Assembly: GCF_964204645.1 (NCBI RefSeq)
Contig: NC_134026.1
Span: 25,810,650-25,874,649, forward strand
DNA: 64,000 bases
Origin: Tubulanus polymorphus
Taxonomy: Eukaryota > Nemertea > Palaeonemertea > Tubulaniformes > Tubulanidae
Direction: 5' to 3'
Both the position numbers and the translations under genes were made by a program. Below, one piece after another: positions 12,020 through 24,800 of this stretch; position 1 is the stretch's first letter; each line of letters begins with the position of its first letter. The notes beneath the pieces were generated by a model. It did no database searches and was not told where the DNA came from. It saw only the letters and a list, made by a program, of their open reading frames with translations.

Positions 12020-15000
12020 AATAGAGTGTATCAATTAACACCCAGCAGCAAGCAGCAGTATTAAGGAGGTCATCAGTGATGTAACACACTGACAATTCAG
12101 TTTGTTTGTCACGTTTCTACTTGACAGTTGAAGTAGGAAGGAGAAGACTCCTTAACTCAATATCACCCCAAAACAGAGTGTTTTAATTAACATGCACCAG
12201 CAAGCAGCTGTATTGAAGGAGGCCATCAGTGATGTATCACACTGACAATTCAGTTTGTTTGACACATTTCGATATGACAGTTGAAGAAGGAAGGAGAAGA
12301 CTCCTTAACTCAATATCACCCCAAAACAGAGCGTTTTAATTTACACCCAGCAGCAAGTAGCAGTATTAAAGGAGGTCATCAGTGTTGTAACACACTGACA
12401 ATTCAGTTTGTTTGTCACATATCTACATGACAGTTGAAGCAGGAAGGAGGAGACTCCTGAACTCAATATCACCCCAAAACAGAGCCAGCAGCATGCAGCA
12501 GTATTTAAGGAGGATGATTCATGATGTTATGATGTTTAATGTAATAATTCTTATTGTAATAATGTTTAATGTAATAATTCAAGAAGTTCATGGAAGGTGG
12601 GTGGTAAGAATTAACACCACCAGCAAGCAGCAGTATTAAAGGAGGCCATCAGTGTTGTAACGCACTGACAATTCACTTCGTTTGTCACGTTTCTACATGA
12701 CAGTTGAAGAAGGAAGGAGGAGACTCCTGAACTCAATATCACCCCAAAACAGAGTGTATTAATTAACACGCAGCAGCAAGCAGCAGTATTAAAGGAGATC
12801 ATCAGTCTTGTAACACACTGACAAATCAGTTTGTTTGTCACGTTTCTACATGACAGTTACCGGTAACAACCTTCAGGTGCAAGGAACCAAAGTGAAGCAA
12901 TCAAACAATAGCATCTTTGAGTATAACACTTTTAAAATGCGTAATGTGATAATATTTGCTGATACAGTAAACACAGAGAACCACACCAGCATTATTTCAA
13001 TGATTCAACCACCACAAAGCTATCGATGGATAGCTGTTTTGAATATTTATGCATTTAAAACGTAAAGTCATAATGAGGACGATCAGGAAACATGATCAAT
13101 CCCATTTCACCGACATACATTACAATATATACAATGTACCAACACCAGTGACGTTTCAATGATTCAACCACCACAAAGCTATCGATGGATAGCTGCTTTG
13201 AATATTTATACATTTAAAACGTAAAGTCGCAATAAGGACGATCAAGAAACATGATCAATCCCATTTCACCGACATATATTACAATATATACAATGTACCA
13301 ACACCAGCGACATTTCAAAGATTCAACCACCACAAAGCTATCGATGTATAGCTGCTTTGAATATTTATACATTTAAAACGTAAAGTCGCAATAAGGACGA
13401 TCAAGAAACATGATCAATCCCATTTCACCGACATATATTACAATATATACAATGTACCAACACCAGCGACATTTCAAAGATTCAACCACCACAAAGCTAT
13501 CGATGGATAGCTGTTTTGAATATTTATACATTTAAAACGTTAAGTCGCAATAAGGATGATCAGGGAGCAAAACTTGCCAAAACTCGATATCACCCGCAGC
13601 AGCAAGCAGCTGTATTTAAGGAGGTCACCAGTAATGTAACACACTGAAAATTCAGTTTGTTTGTCACGTTTCTACATGACAATTGAAGAAGGAAGGAGGA
13701 GACTCCTGAACTCAATATCACCCCTAAACAGAGTGTATTAATTAACACGCAGCAGCAAACACCAGTATTTAAGGTCATCAGTGTTGTAACACACTGACAA
13801 TTCAGTTTGTTTGTCACGTTTCTACATGACAATTGAAGAAGGAAGGAGGAGACTCCTGCACTCAATATCACCCCAAAACAGAGTGTATCAATTAACACCC
13901 AGCACCAAGCAGCAGTATTTAAGGAGGTCATCAGTGTTGTAACACACTGACAATTCAGTTTGTTTGTCACGTTTCTACATGACAATTGAAGAAGGAAGGA
14001 GGAGACTCCTGAACTCAATATCACCCCAAAACAGAGTGTATCAATTAACACCCAGCACCAAGCAGCAGTATTAAAGGAGGCCATCAGTGTTGTAACACAC
14101 TGACAATTCAGTTTGTTTGTCACGTTTCTACATGACAGTTGAAGAAGGAAGGAGGAAACTCCTGAACTCAACATCACCCAAAAACAGAGCCAGCAGCAAG
14201 CAGCAGTATTTAAGGATGATTCATGATGTTATAATGTTTAATGTAAAAATTTTTATTGTAATTATATTTAATGTATTAATTCAAGACGTTCAGGCAAGGA
14301 GGTAAGAATTAACATCCAACAGCAAGCAGCAGTATTAAAGGAGGTCATCAGTGTTGTAACACACTGACAATTCAGTTCATTTGTCACGTTTCTACATGAC
14401 AGTTGAAGAAGGAAGGAGGAGACTCCTGAACTCAATATCACCCCAACACAGAGCCAGCAGCAAGCAGCAGTATTTAAGGAGGATGATTCATGATGTTATA
14501 ATGTTTAATGTAATAATTCTTATTGTAATAATGTTTAATGTAATAATTCAAGAAGTTCAGGGAAGAAGGTAAGAATTAACACCCAGCAGCAAGCAGCAGC
14601 ATTAAAGGAGGTAATCAGTGTTGTAACACACTGACAATGCAGTTTGTTTGTCATGTTTCTACATGACAGTTGAAGAAGGAAGGATGAGACTCCTTAACTC
14701 AATATATCACCCCAAAACAGAGTTTTAATTAACATGCACCAGCAAGCAGCAGTATTAAAGGAGATCATCAGGTTGGACATCAGGAGGACAATTCAGTTTG
14801 TCACATTTCTACATGACAGTTGAAGAAGGAAGGAGGAGGCTCCTGAACTCAATATCACCCCTCAAAAGTGGAATGATTAACATGGAGAAGAAACTTGCCA
14901 GCTTTTTTGATGGCCATAATGCGTAATTTGGTAATGTAATTATGTAACAATTCATGATGTAATAATGTTTAATGTAATAATTTTTATTGTGATAATGTTT

Positions 15001-15295
15001 CATGTAATAATTCAAGAAGGTAAGGGAAGGAGGTAAGAATTACTACCCAGCAGCAATGAGCAGTATCAAAGGAGCACATCAGTGTTGTATCACACTGACA
15101 ATTCAGTTTGTATGTCACGTTTCTACGTGACAGTTGAAGAAGGAAGGAGAAGACTCCTGAACTCAATATCATCCAAAAACAGAATGTATTAAATAAAACC
15201 CAGCAGCAAGCAGCAGTATTGAAGGAGGTCATCAGGTAAGACACCAGGAGGACAATTCAGTTTGTTTGTCACATTTCTACGACTGACGATTAACG
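12020..15295. repeat. 150-153-bp tandem satellite, about 14-15 copies
   Basis: The unit contains GAAGGAAGGAGGAGACTCCT, AACTCAATATCACCCCAAAA and CAGCAGCAAGCAGCAGTATT, then GTAACACACTGACAATTCAG. Adjacent copies start 150, 153 and 153 bases apart (13685, 13835, 13988, 14141). Some copies carry an extra block of about 115 bases (ATGATTCATGATGTTATAATG...). Because the unit length divides by three, the minus strand has a 195-codon open frame at 13590-14177 made of a repeated 51-residue peptide. I regard that frame as a by-product of the repeat. Confidence 0.85.
12990..13560. repeat. 160-bp tandem repeat inside the 153-bp array
   Basis: Four copies of CCACCACAAAGCTATCGATG at 13009, 13169, 13328 and 13488 give a 160-base period. 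The unit is unrelated to the flanking 153-bp satellite. A partial fifth copy lies near 11920. Confidence 0.8.
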
Positions 15296-15299
15296 TCAA

Positions 15300-16050
15300 T
15301 GACAATGCGAATTGGAATTAATTTCAGCAGTAATCAGCAGTATTTGGGAGAGGCAGCAATCAATGTAGGAGAAAATTCATAATTCTTTTAGTATACCTTA
15401 TTATTTCATACCTATCATTCATACATATTATTCAAGAGTGAAGAAGGTCATATCAACTAGCCAGTATCATAGTTATTGAACACTGACATTTATCATATCC
15501 CTAAAAGCAGAGGAGAGGAGATAAACGTACCACCAAATCAGTATGTGTATCACTGTTTCAGTATATGTATCACTGTTTCAGTACATGTATCACTGTTTAA
15601 GTACATGTATCTATGTTTCAAGATGGCTGAACTCCACAGCAGCTATCAGCATTATTCAGTGAAGTTGATAAGTTGATGTAGAAGCAACTACCATACAGCA
15701 ATAATCAACGAGAAATATTATTTCAAACGAATTGTTATCATTTTTCTAAGCCTATTATTATTCTATACCTATTATCATTTCATACCTATCATCACTTAAT
15801 ATATTATTCTATATCTATCATTATTTCATATCTATTATTATCTTATACCTATTTCAAATATCAAAGAGCGAAGGAGGTCACATCAACAAGCCAATATCAT
15901 AGTTATTGAACGGTGACATCACCCCTAGGAAGGGGAGGTAGAACAAGCCACCATATCAGTATACATATCAATGTTTCAGTGCACATGTATCAATGTTTCA
16001 AGATAGCTGAACTTAACAGCAATTTACATAGCGTACCAGTACAACACCAT
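15300..16050. other. Intergenic low-complexity sequence
   Basis: Contains a short array of GTATCACTGTTTCAGTACAT-like units at 15540-15620 and a diverged copy near 15950-16000, plus TATCATTATTTCATACC-like AT-rich repeats. No gene seen. Confidence 0.5.
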
Positions 16051-16065
16051 GTACTACAACACTAA

Positions 16066-17360
16066 GTTTGAAGTCTTAGACTTAGACCTATCCCATAAGC
16101 AGTCTTAGTAGTCTAACATTTAGACCTATCCCACAAGTAGTCTTAGTAGTCTTACACTTAGACCTATTCCCCAAGTAGTCTTAGTAGTCTTACACTTAGA
16201 CCTATTCCGCAAGCAGTCTTAGTAGTCTTACACTTAGACCTATCCCGCAAGCAGTCTTAGAAGTCTTACACTTAGACCTATCCCGCAAGCAGTCATAGTC
16301 TTACACTTAGACCTATTCTGCAAGCAGTCTTAGTAGTCTTACACTTAGACCTATCCTACAAGCAGTCTTAGAAGTCTTACACTTAGTCCTATCCTACAAG
16401 CAGTCTTAGTAGTCTTACACTTAGACCTATCCTACAAGTAGTCTTACACTAAGACCTATTCCGCAAGCAGTCTTAGTAGTCTTACACTTAGACCTATCCC
16501 GCAAGCAGTCTTAGTAGTCTTACACTTAGACCTATCCCGCAAGCAGTCTTAGTAGTCTTACACTTAGACCTATTCCGCAAGCAGTCTTAATAGTCTTACA
16601 CTTAGACCTATCCCGCAAGCAGTTTTAGTAGTCTTACACTTAGACCTATCCTACAAGTAGTCTTAGTAGTCTTACACTTAGACCTATCCCGCAAGTAGTC
16701 TTAGTAGTCTTACACTTAGACCTATCCTACAAGTTGTCTTACACTAAGACCTATTCTGCAAGCAGTCTTAGTAGTCTTACACTTAGACCTATCCCGCAAG
16801 CAGTCTTAGTAGTCTTACACTTAGACCTATCCTGCAAGCAGTCTTAGTAGTCTTACACTTAGACCTATTCCGCAAGCAGTCTTAATAGTCTTACACTTAG
16901 ACCTATCCCGCAAGCAGTCTTAATAGTCTTACACTTAGACCTATCCCGCAAGCAGTTTTAGTAGTCTTACACTTAGACCTATCCTACAAGTAGTCTTAGT
17001 AGTCTTACACTTAGAACTATCCCGCAAGCAGTCTTAGTAGTCTTACACTTAGACCTATCCTACAAACAGTCTTAGAAGTCTTACACTTAGACCTATCCTA
17101 CAAGAAGTCTTAGTAGTCTTACACTTAGACCTATCCTACAAGCAGTCTTAGTAGTCTTACACTTCGACCTATCCCGCAAGTAGTCTTAGTAGTCTTACAC
17201 TTAGACCTATTCCGCAAGCAGTCTTAGTAGTCTTACACTTAGACCTATCCTGCAAGCAGTCTTAGTCTTACACTTAGACCTATCCTACAAGCAGTCTTAG
17301 AAGTCTTACATTAGACCTATCCCATGAGCAGTCTTACAATTAGACCTATCCTTTAAGAAA
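16066..17360. repeat. 38-bp satellite, about 34 copies
   Basis: Head-to-tail copies of a 38-base unit: CTTAGTAGTCTTACACTTAG followed by ACCTATCCCGCAAGCAGT. Variation is mostly at a few sites (CCCGC, TCCGC, CCTAC), and the same variants recur in blocks, which suggests segmental amplification. No open frame of interest. Confidence 0.9.
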
Positions 17361-17499
17361 GACTCTTAGGCTTAAATACTTTGATAGTTGCTCAAGGAAA
17401 GAGAATTCTTATCGATGTCTCTTAAGACAAATCCACTAGAGGTATCTTATACTGTGTCTAATGGAAATCTTCTTAACCACTGTTCAGTATAAATTCGGT

Positions 17500-17519
17500 A
17501 TTACCAGCAGCATCATCAT

Positions 17520-17550
<31 letters not shown>

Positions 17551-17860
17551 GCCACCGCCACCACCACCACCACCACCACCACCACCACCACCAGAGGGAG
17601 AGCGAGAGGGAGAGGGAGAGCGAGAGCGAGGGCGAGGGGGAGGGGGAGGGGGAGGGGGAGGGGGAGGGGGAGGGGGAGGGGGAGGGGGAGGGGGAGGGGG
17701 AGGGGGAGGGGGAGGGGGAGGGGGAGGGGGAGGGGGAGGGGGAGGGGGAGGGGGAGGGGAGGGGGAGGGGGAGGGGGAGGGGGAGGGGGAGGGAGGGAGA
17801 GGGAGGGAGGGAGGGAGAGAGGGAGAGAGGGAGAGAGGGAGAGAGGGAGAGAGAGAGGCA
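17500..17860. repeat. Compound microsatellite with a long G-rich tract
   Basis: CAT/CCACCG/CCA repeats to about 17592 are followed by GAGAGGGAGAG and then (GGGGGA)n, about 17635-17795, ending in (GGGAGAGA)n. The plus strand is almost pure purine for about 270 bases. Long open frames on both strands here (poly Gly-Arg; poly Leu-Pro) come only from the repeat. Confidence 0.95.
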
Positions 17861-17864
17861 GTTT

Positions 17865-18540
17865 AACGTCGTACCTCAGGACAACTTTAAAACACTGGTA
17901 AAAGTATAAAGCCAAGATTGAATGAATTCTTCTTATGGTTGTATCAAAATAAATCATTTTATGAAAATGTGGACTAAACTGTATTAAAAATCTGGGCTAA
18001 AATAGCTTAAATCGACGTATAGATATTATTTAGTTAAGAAAATTAAAAGGCTTTCAGATAATATCCAAGATCCAAGTTTTAAAGATACCTAAAAAGTATA
18101 TTTACAAGTAGAAATTATAATCAATAAAAAAATAAAAAATGAACAAATAAAAACCAACGACTATTTACAATTTTACAATATGTACAAGTGGTGTTAGTAC
18201 AGATAAAATGTGTCAATTTGATGAAATATCTAAATTTCTAGTTTTCATCATTATTTACCTATAATAATAAAAGCCCAAGTGAGTTTAGAATAACTGTGCC
18301 AGGCCAATCACTCACTCGATGATCATCAATTACTGGTACTACACAATCACAGAGAGAGTGGTTTTTACCGCGCGGTATATAAGGCCAGGTGCACCTCCCA
18401 ATGATAATGCCACCTATAATGTTTGGCTTATTGTGTGTTGATATGTACATTGATATTTATTGAATGAGAAAGCTGCAGGTAGTAGAGAAGAGCGATAGAA
18501 AAAAATTGTATGCAGAAAACAAGTGCATATGAGACACAGG
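17865..18540. other. Intergenic AT-rich sequence with a TATA-like site
   Basis: No gene seen. GCGGTATATAAGGCCAGG at 18373-18390 resembles a core promoter on the plus strand, but no coding exon follows within reach. Confidence 0.3.
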
Positions 18541-19760
18541 AGATTGCTGAAATTCAATACGGCTACCAGTCAGCCATCTTGATTGTGAGATGAAAAGAAG
18601 ATAAATCCAATTCAGTCACCAGTCAGCCATCTTTATAAAGAAAATAAAAAAATGAAATCTGATATGGTCACCAGTTAAGCTTTACAACCAATATGGCCAC
18701 AGGTCAGCCATTTTAGTGTGATTTCAACCATTGTGGTACCTTATACCTTTTCCTTGAAAATGATAAATCAACAGTATGTGTAAACATGGCTGCCAGTCAG
18801 CCATCTTGATTCAGAGTTCATAGCCAAAATGAATATCAATCATTACCATGGCACTCTAGCCCTAACTTATTCAAACTAAACCCCTAAAGTTTTGAGAATT
18901 AAATATGGCTGCCAGTCAGCCTTCTTGAGCATGCATGTAACTAATGCTTCACTTAGCACCCTACAAATTTTCCATGGTAATAATGATTTTGAGTACTAGA
19001 CTAAATAATAGTTTTAACTATCAAATCTGGCTGCCAGTTAGCCATCTTAAGTGCCGCTATTAATGTGGACAGATGGGCAGGCCACAGCCACGACAATACA
19101 TTGTGCAACTAAAGACTAAAGAGAAATAAGTGAAACATGAAAGATTATGGGGGATATATGAAAATGAAACAAGGTTAGAAATAGTTTCATTCAATAAATA
19201 TAGCTGTTTATATGAAATGTGTTTGAGAACCTTAAAAGTGGTGACACTAGTGGTCCAGGGACACCATGCCCTTTGGATGAAATGCTTGACAATCTAAAAT
19301 TGCGCCCGGTGAACACATACACAAACCAATGACCTTTAAACTCATCACAACCATACCAACAACGAATACCAAAATAAATGGAACAATTTCATACAATTCA
19401 ATATCAGGCTAACCCCAATTCCACGTATGGAGATGTGTCCAATGACAATGCTACGAATTAGCAAATTATCAAGACTAGATGTTAAAACCTGTTAAAACAT
19501 GGGCACTATGGGCATGCATATATAAGAAACATCAATCAAATTGGGTGAAGCATCTCTAAAATTTCCCTTGTAAAATTCAAAAATGTGTACAAAGTACTGA
19601 AGTACTGATTTTGGCGAACAATAATCACCGCCAGTTGGCCATATTGATTCTGTTTGGGCCTTCTTTTGGTGTCTAGGGTAGATACATGTATAAACCAAAT
19701 ATCATGACGATCCATTGAAGCATCTTACCAAAAATTTGTCAGATTCTGTCTACAGACAGA
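18541..19760. repeat. Cluster of GGCTGCCAGTCAGCCATCTT motifs
   Basis: The motif, exact or with few changes, recurs near 18560, 18610, 18695, 18785, 18905, 19025 and 19630, with unrelated spacers. The last copy continues into ACCAAATATCATGACGATCC and a CAGACAGAAGACGATAGAC tail. Related pieces occur at 28470-28560 and 31250. This looks like a dispersed repeat family with several truncated copies nested together. Confidence 0.6.
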
Positions 19761-19764
19761 AGAC

Positions 19765-20300
19765 GATAGACAAAAAGTGAATGCAACAGTCTATATGTGC
19801 TTAAAAGTTCGAGAAGATCAAAAGAAATATTTGAGAAAAAAAACTTTAAAGAAGAACCCCATAGAATTTAGGATAGAAATAATAAACCTAAAAAACTAGA
19901 AAAATCATTTTTTTTCATTTCCCTATTTTCCTAAATAATTAAAAATCGATTCAAAAATCTATTCTTTCCTTCAGTAACAATCGATCTTATATACAAATCA
20001 TATCCTAGAAAAAAACCATCCAAGATGAATCCCACACATAAAAATATAAAACTGATATCTAAAAGGAATCTTTTCTATGAAAAAACTGTTCCATTTTAAC
20101 AATTAAAATGACATCAATTATGCTCAAATGCTCTATTGAATAATGAACTGACTTGTAAATACTTCTGACATCGAACACGAAACAAAGGTAAAAATAGATC
20201 TAACAATTAATTTTTTTTATTTAATCAGAATGCCCTGACACAAGTTGATTCATAATCATCTGTTCCATTACTCGAATGTTACTGACATCATCAAATCCAT
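19765..20300. other. Intergenic AT-rich sequence
   Basis: Homopolymer-rich with no gene or clear repeat before the 20.3-kb array begins. Confidence 0.4.
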
Positions 20301-20319
20301 ATCACACTAAAATATTTCA

Positions 20320-22960
20320 ATGACCCAGGAGTAATTCTATTGATGACAAAATTTACCCTCAGTTCATCAATCATAAAAAAAACCTAACCCTATTCTATCA
20401 TGATTAAAAAAAACATATGAAACTTTATCATTATTTTACTGATGAACTGAGAGTAATTCTATCAATGACAAATTTACCCTCAGTTCATAGCATAATAAAA
20501 ATAACCTCACTACAGTATTCTATCATGATTCAAACTGATCAATTTTACTTTAATTATATTCTAGTGTTAATCCTACTAACTATATAATTAATGTATTTTA
20601 CTGGTGACCCTGAGAGTAATTCTATCAATGACAAATTTACCCTCAGTTCATAAAACAATAAAAATAACCTCACAACAGTATTCTATCATGATTCAAACTG
20701 ATCAATTTTACTTTATATATATCTTAGTGTTAATCCTACTAACTATATGATTAATGTATTTTACTGATGATCCTGAGAGTAATTCTATCAATGACAAAAT
20801 TACCCTCAGTTCATAAAACAATTACCCTCAGTTCATAAAACAATAGAAATAACCTAACAGTATTCTATCATGATTAAAACTGATCAATTTTGTTTTGAAT
20901 ATATTTTAGTGTTAATCCTACTAACTTTATAATTTATGAATTTTACTGATGACCTGAGAGTAATTCTATCAATGACAAATTTACCCTCAGTTCATAGAAT
21001 AATAAAAATAACCTACCAATATTCTATCATGATTCAAACTGATCAATTTTACTTTAATTATATTCTAGTGTTAATCCTACTAACTATATAATTAATGTAT
21101 TTTACTGGTGACCCTGAGAGTAATTCTATCAATGACAAATTTACCCTCAGTTCATAAAACAATAAAAATAACCTCACAACAGTATTCTATCATGATTCAA
21201 ACTGATCAATTTTACTTTATATATATCTTAGTGTTAATCCTACTAACTATATGATTAATGTATTTTACTGATGATCCTCAGAGTAATTCTATCAATGACA
21301 AAATTACCGTCAGTTCATAAAACAATTACCCTCAGTTCATAAAACAATAGAAATAACCTAACAGTATTCTATCATGATTAAAACTGATCAATTTTGTTTT
21401 GAATATATTTTAGTGTTAATCCTACTAACTTTATAATTTATGAATTTTACTGATGACCTGAGAGTAATTCTATCAATGACAAATTTACCCTCAGTTCATA
21501 GAATAATAAAAATAAGCTACCAATATTCTATCATGATTAAAACTGATCAATTTTACTATATTTTACTGATAATCCTTCGAAATTTATAATTTATGGATTT
21601 TACTTATGACCTGAGAGTAATTCTATCAATGACAAATTTACCCTCAGTTCATAGAACAATAAAAATAACCTACCAATATTCTATCATGATTAAAACTGAT
21701 CAATTTTACTATAAATATATTTTACTGATAATCCTTCAAAATTTATAATTTATGAATTTTACTTATGACCTGAGAGTAATTCTATCAATGACAAATTTAC
21801 CCTCAGTTCATAGAATAATAAAAATAATCTACCAATATTCTATCATGATTAAAACTGATCAATTTTACTATAAATATATTTTACTGATAATCCTTCTAAA
21901 TTTATAATTTATGAATTTTACTTATGACCTGAGAGTAATTCTATCAATGACAAATTTACCCTCAGTTCATAGAATAATAAAAATAACCTTCCAATATTCT
22001 ATCATGATTAAAACTGATCAATTTTACTATAAATATATTTTACTGATAATCCTTCTAAATTAATAATTTATGAATTTTACTTATGACCTGAGAGTAATTC
22101 TATCAATGACAAATTTACCCTCAGTTCATTAAACAATAATAAAACCTAACAGAATTCTATCATGATTGGAAAAAGCTTATTAACCTCCATTATAAACATA
22201 ATTTCATCTTCATTTTACAAAAACAAATAATAAAATTCTATTTGTTTCAATAAAACTATTTTTTTGAAAATTCAACAAGAGAAATCTGATGAAGCCTACC
22301 TATAAATGTATATTACTGATGATCCCAAGAGTGATTCTATCAATGACTAATTTACCATCAGTTCATAAAACAATAAAAATAATCCAACAGTATTCTATCA
22401 TGATTAAAACTGATCAATTTTACCTTTAATATATCTTAGTGTTAATCCTAGTCACTTTATAATTAATGTATTTTACTGATGACCTGAGAGTAATTCTATC
22501 AATTCTATCAATGACAAATTTACCCTCAGTTCATCAGGCAATGAAAAAACCTAACAGTATTATATCATCAAATTAAATCCAAAAAAATATATTGAACTTT
22601 ATCATTCATGTAGTTTACTTATGAACTGAGAGTAATTCTATCAATGACAAATTTACCCTCAGTTCAAAAAAGAAAAAAGTCTATTACAAACTGTTTCAAT
22701 AAAACTAATTTTTGAAAATTCAGAAAAAGAAATCTGATGAAGCGTTCCTATAAATGTATATTACTGATGATCCCGAGAGTAATTCTATCAATGACAAATT
22801 TACCCTCAGTTCATAAAACAATAAAAAATAACCTAACAATATTCTATCATGATTAAAAATATCTGATGAGTTAACATTAATGTATTTTATTGATGATCCC
22901 AAGAGTAATTGTATCAATGATGAAAACTTGTTTATCCCGAATATAGAAACAAATGACTTC
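20320..22960. repeat. About 160-bp tandem array with a conserved hairpin core
   Basis: About 16-17 units. Each has a nearly invariant core, GAGAGTAATTCTATCAATGA followed by CAAATTTACCCTCAGTTCAT. The unit spacing is about 120-240 bp (e.g. 20448, 20609, 20773, 20955, 21115, 21280, 21460, 21613, 21770, 21929 and 22087). A block of about 500 bp (20450-20950) is repeated almost unchanged at 20955-21460, giving a higher-order unit. The core can fold: ATGAACTGAGAGTAA pairs with TTACCCTCAGTTCAT. Confidence 0.85.
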
Positions 22961-22979
22961 ATACCTTTAATAACTAAAC

Positions 22980-23345
22980 TTAAAGATAATCATATAGCTT
23001 GACCTAAACTAACTTAAATAACAAGACTTAACTATACTTAAATAACTAGACTAAAATAACTAGACTAAAATACACTTAAATAACTTGGCTTAAATAGACT
23101 TAATTAACCTGGCCTAAATAGACTTAAATAACAAGACCTAAATATACTTAAATAACTAGACTAAAATAACTAGACCTAAATAGACTTAAATAACTAGACC
23201 TAAATATACTTAAATAACTAGACATTGATAGATTTAAGTAACTTGGCCTAAATAGACTTAAATAACTAGATCTAAATATACTTAGATAACTAGAAATATA
23301 CTTAAATAAATAGCCATGAATAGACTTGAATAACTATATCTAAAC
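22980..23345. repeat. Short-period AT-rich tandem repeat
   Basis: Repeated AATAACTAGACCTAAATATA / CTTAAATAACTAGAC units with a period near 20 bases, irregular at the ends. Confidence 0.75.
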
Positions 23346-24035
23346 ACAATAAACAAATAAACTGAAATCAAAAAGTGAAGACAATAAACTCACTGACAAA
23401 CTGAAAATATCTTTAAAAAACTAGGAAAATCAGGAAAAGAAGATAAAATAAAGTATGAGAAAAAGTTCTCAATCACATTTCATATGAACTATGAGTACAA
23501 GCTCTTCGTGCATACATTATAATATATGGGCCTTTTACATAACCACTATTTATATCTGCGTTGTGGACCACGTAATTGTGTCAAAGAGTATTCAGTGATA
23601 AAACCTGGACCTTCAGTTATCCATTTCAAATATCTTGGGTTCCAATATATTATATAGTCAAATACATAGAGAAATATAGTCAAGATAGATAATTCATCAA
23701 ATTGATCTGTAGGCGTGTTCTAAAAAAACGAATATTATTTAGTTCTAAAAAATATAAAATGGTTCTAAATTATATACAAATAAAGAAGTTTAAAATAAGT
23801 ACAAATAAAACAATTTAAAATACAATACAGATTAGAGAAAATTAGTTCAAAAACTCAAAAGTTGGAGTAAATTGGAATCTTAAGCAATGAATGCCTTGAA
23901 ACATAGAATTTGGTTGAATCTTTAGGAAATAAATGAAACACTGTAACGGCAATAATCATAAAACTAACTGTTCAATAACTGGAATATCACTGAAATGTTT
24001 GTTGGCTATTGATGATGATGATGATAATGCTGGTT
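23346..24035. other. Intergenic AT-rich sequence
   Basis: No gene recognised. The AATAAAACAATTTAAAATAC-type sequence has no repeat structure I can define. Confidence 0.4.
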
Positions 24036-24044
24036 TTTGTTTGG

Positions 24045-24800
24045 ATATGTACCTCTATACAGGGGTTCAACCTACTCTCTCTCCCGTCCTCTATACTGGG
24101 GTTCAACCTACTCTCTATGACTGTCCTCTTTACAGGGGTTCAACCTACTCTCTCTCCCGTCCTCTATACAGGGGTTCAACCTACTCTCTATGACTGTCCT
24201 CTATAGAGGGGTTCAACCTACTCTCTATGACTGTCCTCTATACAGGGGTTCAACCTACTCTCTATGACTGTCCTCTATACAGGGGTTCAACCTACTCTCT
24301 ATGACTGTCCTCTATACAGGGGTTCAACCAGTCCTCTGACTGTCTTCTATACAAGAATCAACTTCCCATGTATATGACAGCCCTCTATACAGGGGTTCCC
24401 TCTATGACTGTTGTCTATACAAGGGTTTAACCTACTCTTGACTGCCCTCTATACACGAATTTAACCTGCACTCTCTGACTGTCCTCTCTATACAGGAATT
24501 AAATTCCCTTTTATCTGACTGTCCTCTTTACAGGGGTTTCCTCTCTGACTGTCCCCTATACAGGAATACAACCTGCACTCTCTACAGGTATTAAGTTCCC
24601 TTTTATCTGACTGTCCTCTTCACAGGGGATCCCTCTATGACTGTCCCCTATACAGGAATACAACCAGCACTCTCTGAGTGTCCTCTCTATACAGGAATTA
24701 AATTCCCTTTTATCTGACTGTCCTCTTTAAAGAGGTTTCCTCTCTGACTGTCCTCTATACAAGGGTCCTCTATACAAGGGATCAATTCCCCAATTTCCCA
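24045..24800. repeat. 37-bp minisatellite, degrading to the right
   Basis: The unit CTCTATACAGGGGTTCAACC + TACTCTCTATGACTGTC is well conserved at 24050-24330. It then breaks into shorter variants (CTCTATACAGGAATTAAATTCC) to about 24800. Confidence 0.85.

Noticed and set aside
14117-14572. Repeated plus-strand frames beginning MSRFYMTVEEGRRR
   Set aside because: Satellite translation; the two copies differ like the rest of the array and neither starts or splices as a gene would.
16066-17360. CRISPR-like array
   Set aside because: Units are contiguous with no unique spacers, and this is animal DNA.
17461-17957. Long open frames on both strands (poly Gly-Arg and poly Leu-Pro)
   Set aside because: They are translations of the CCA and GGGGGA microsatellites.
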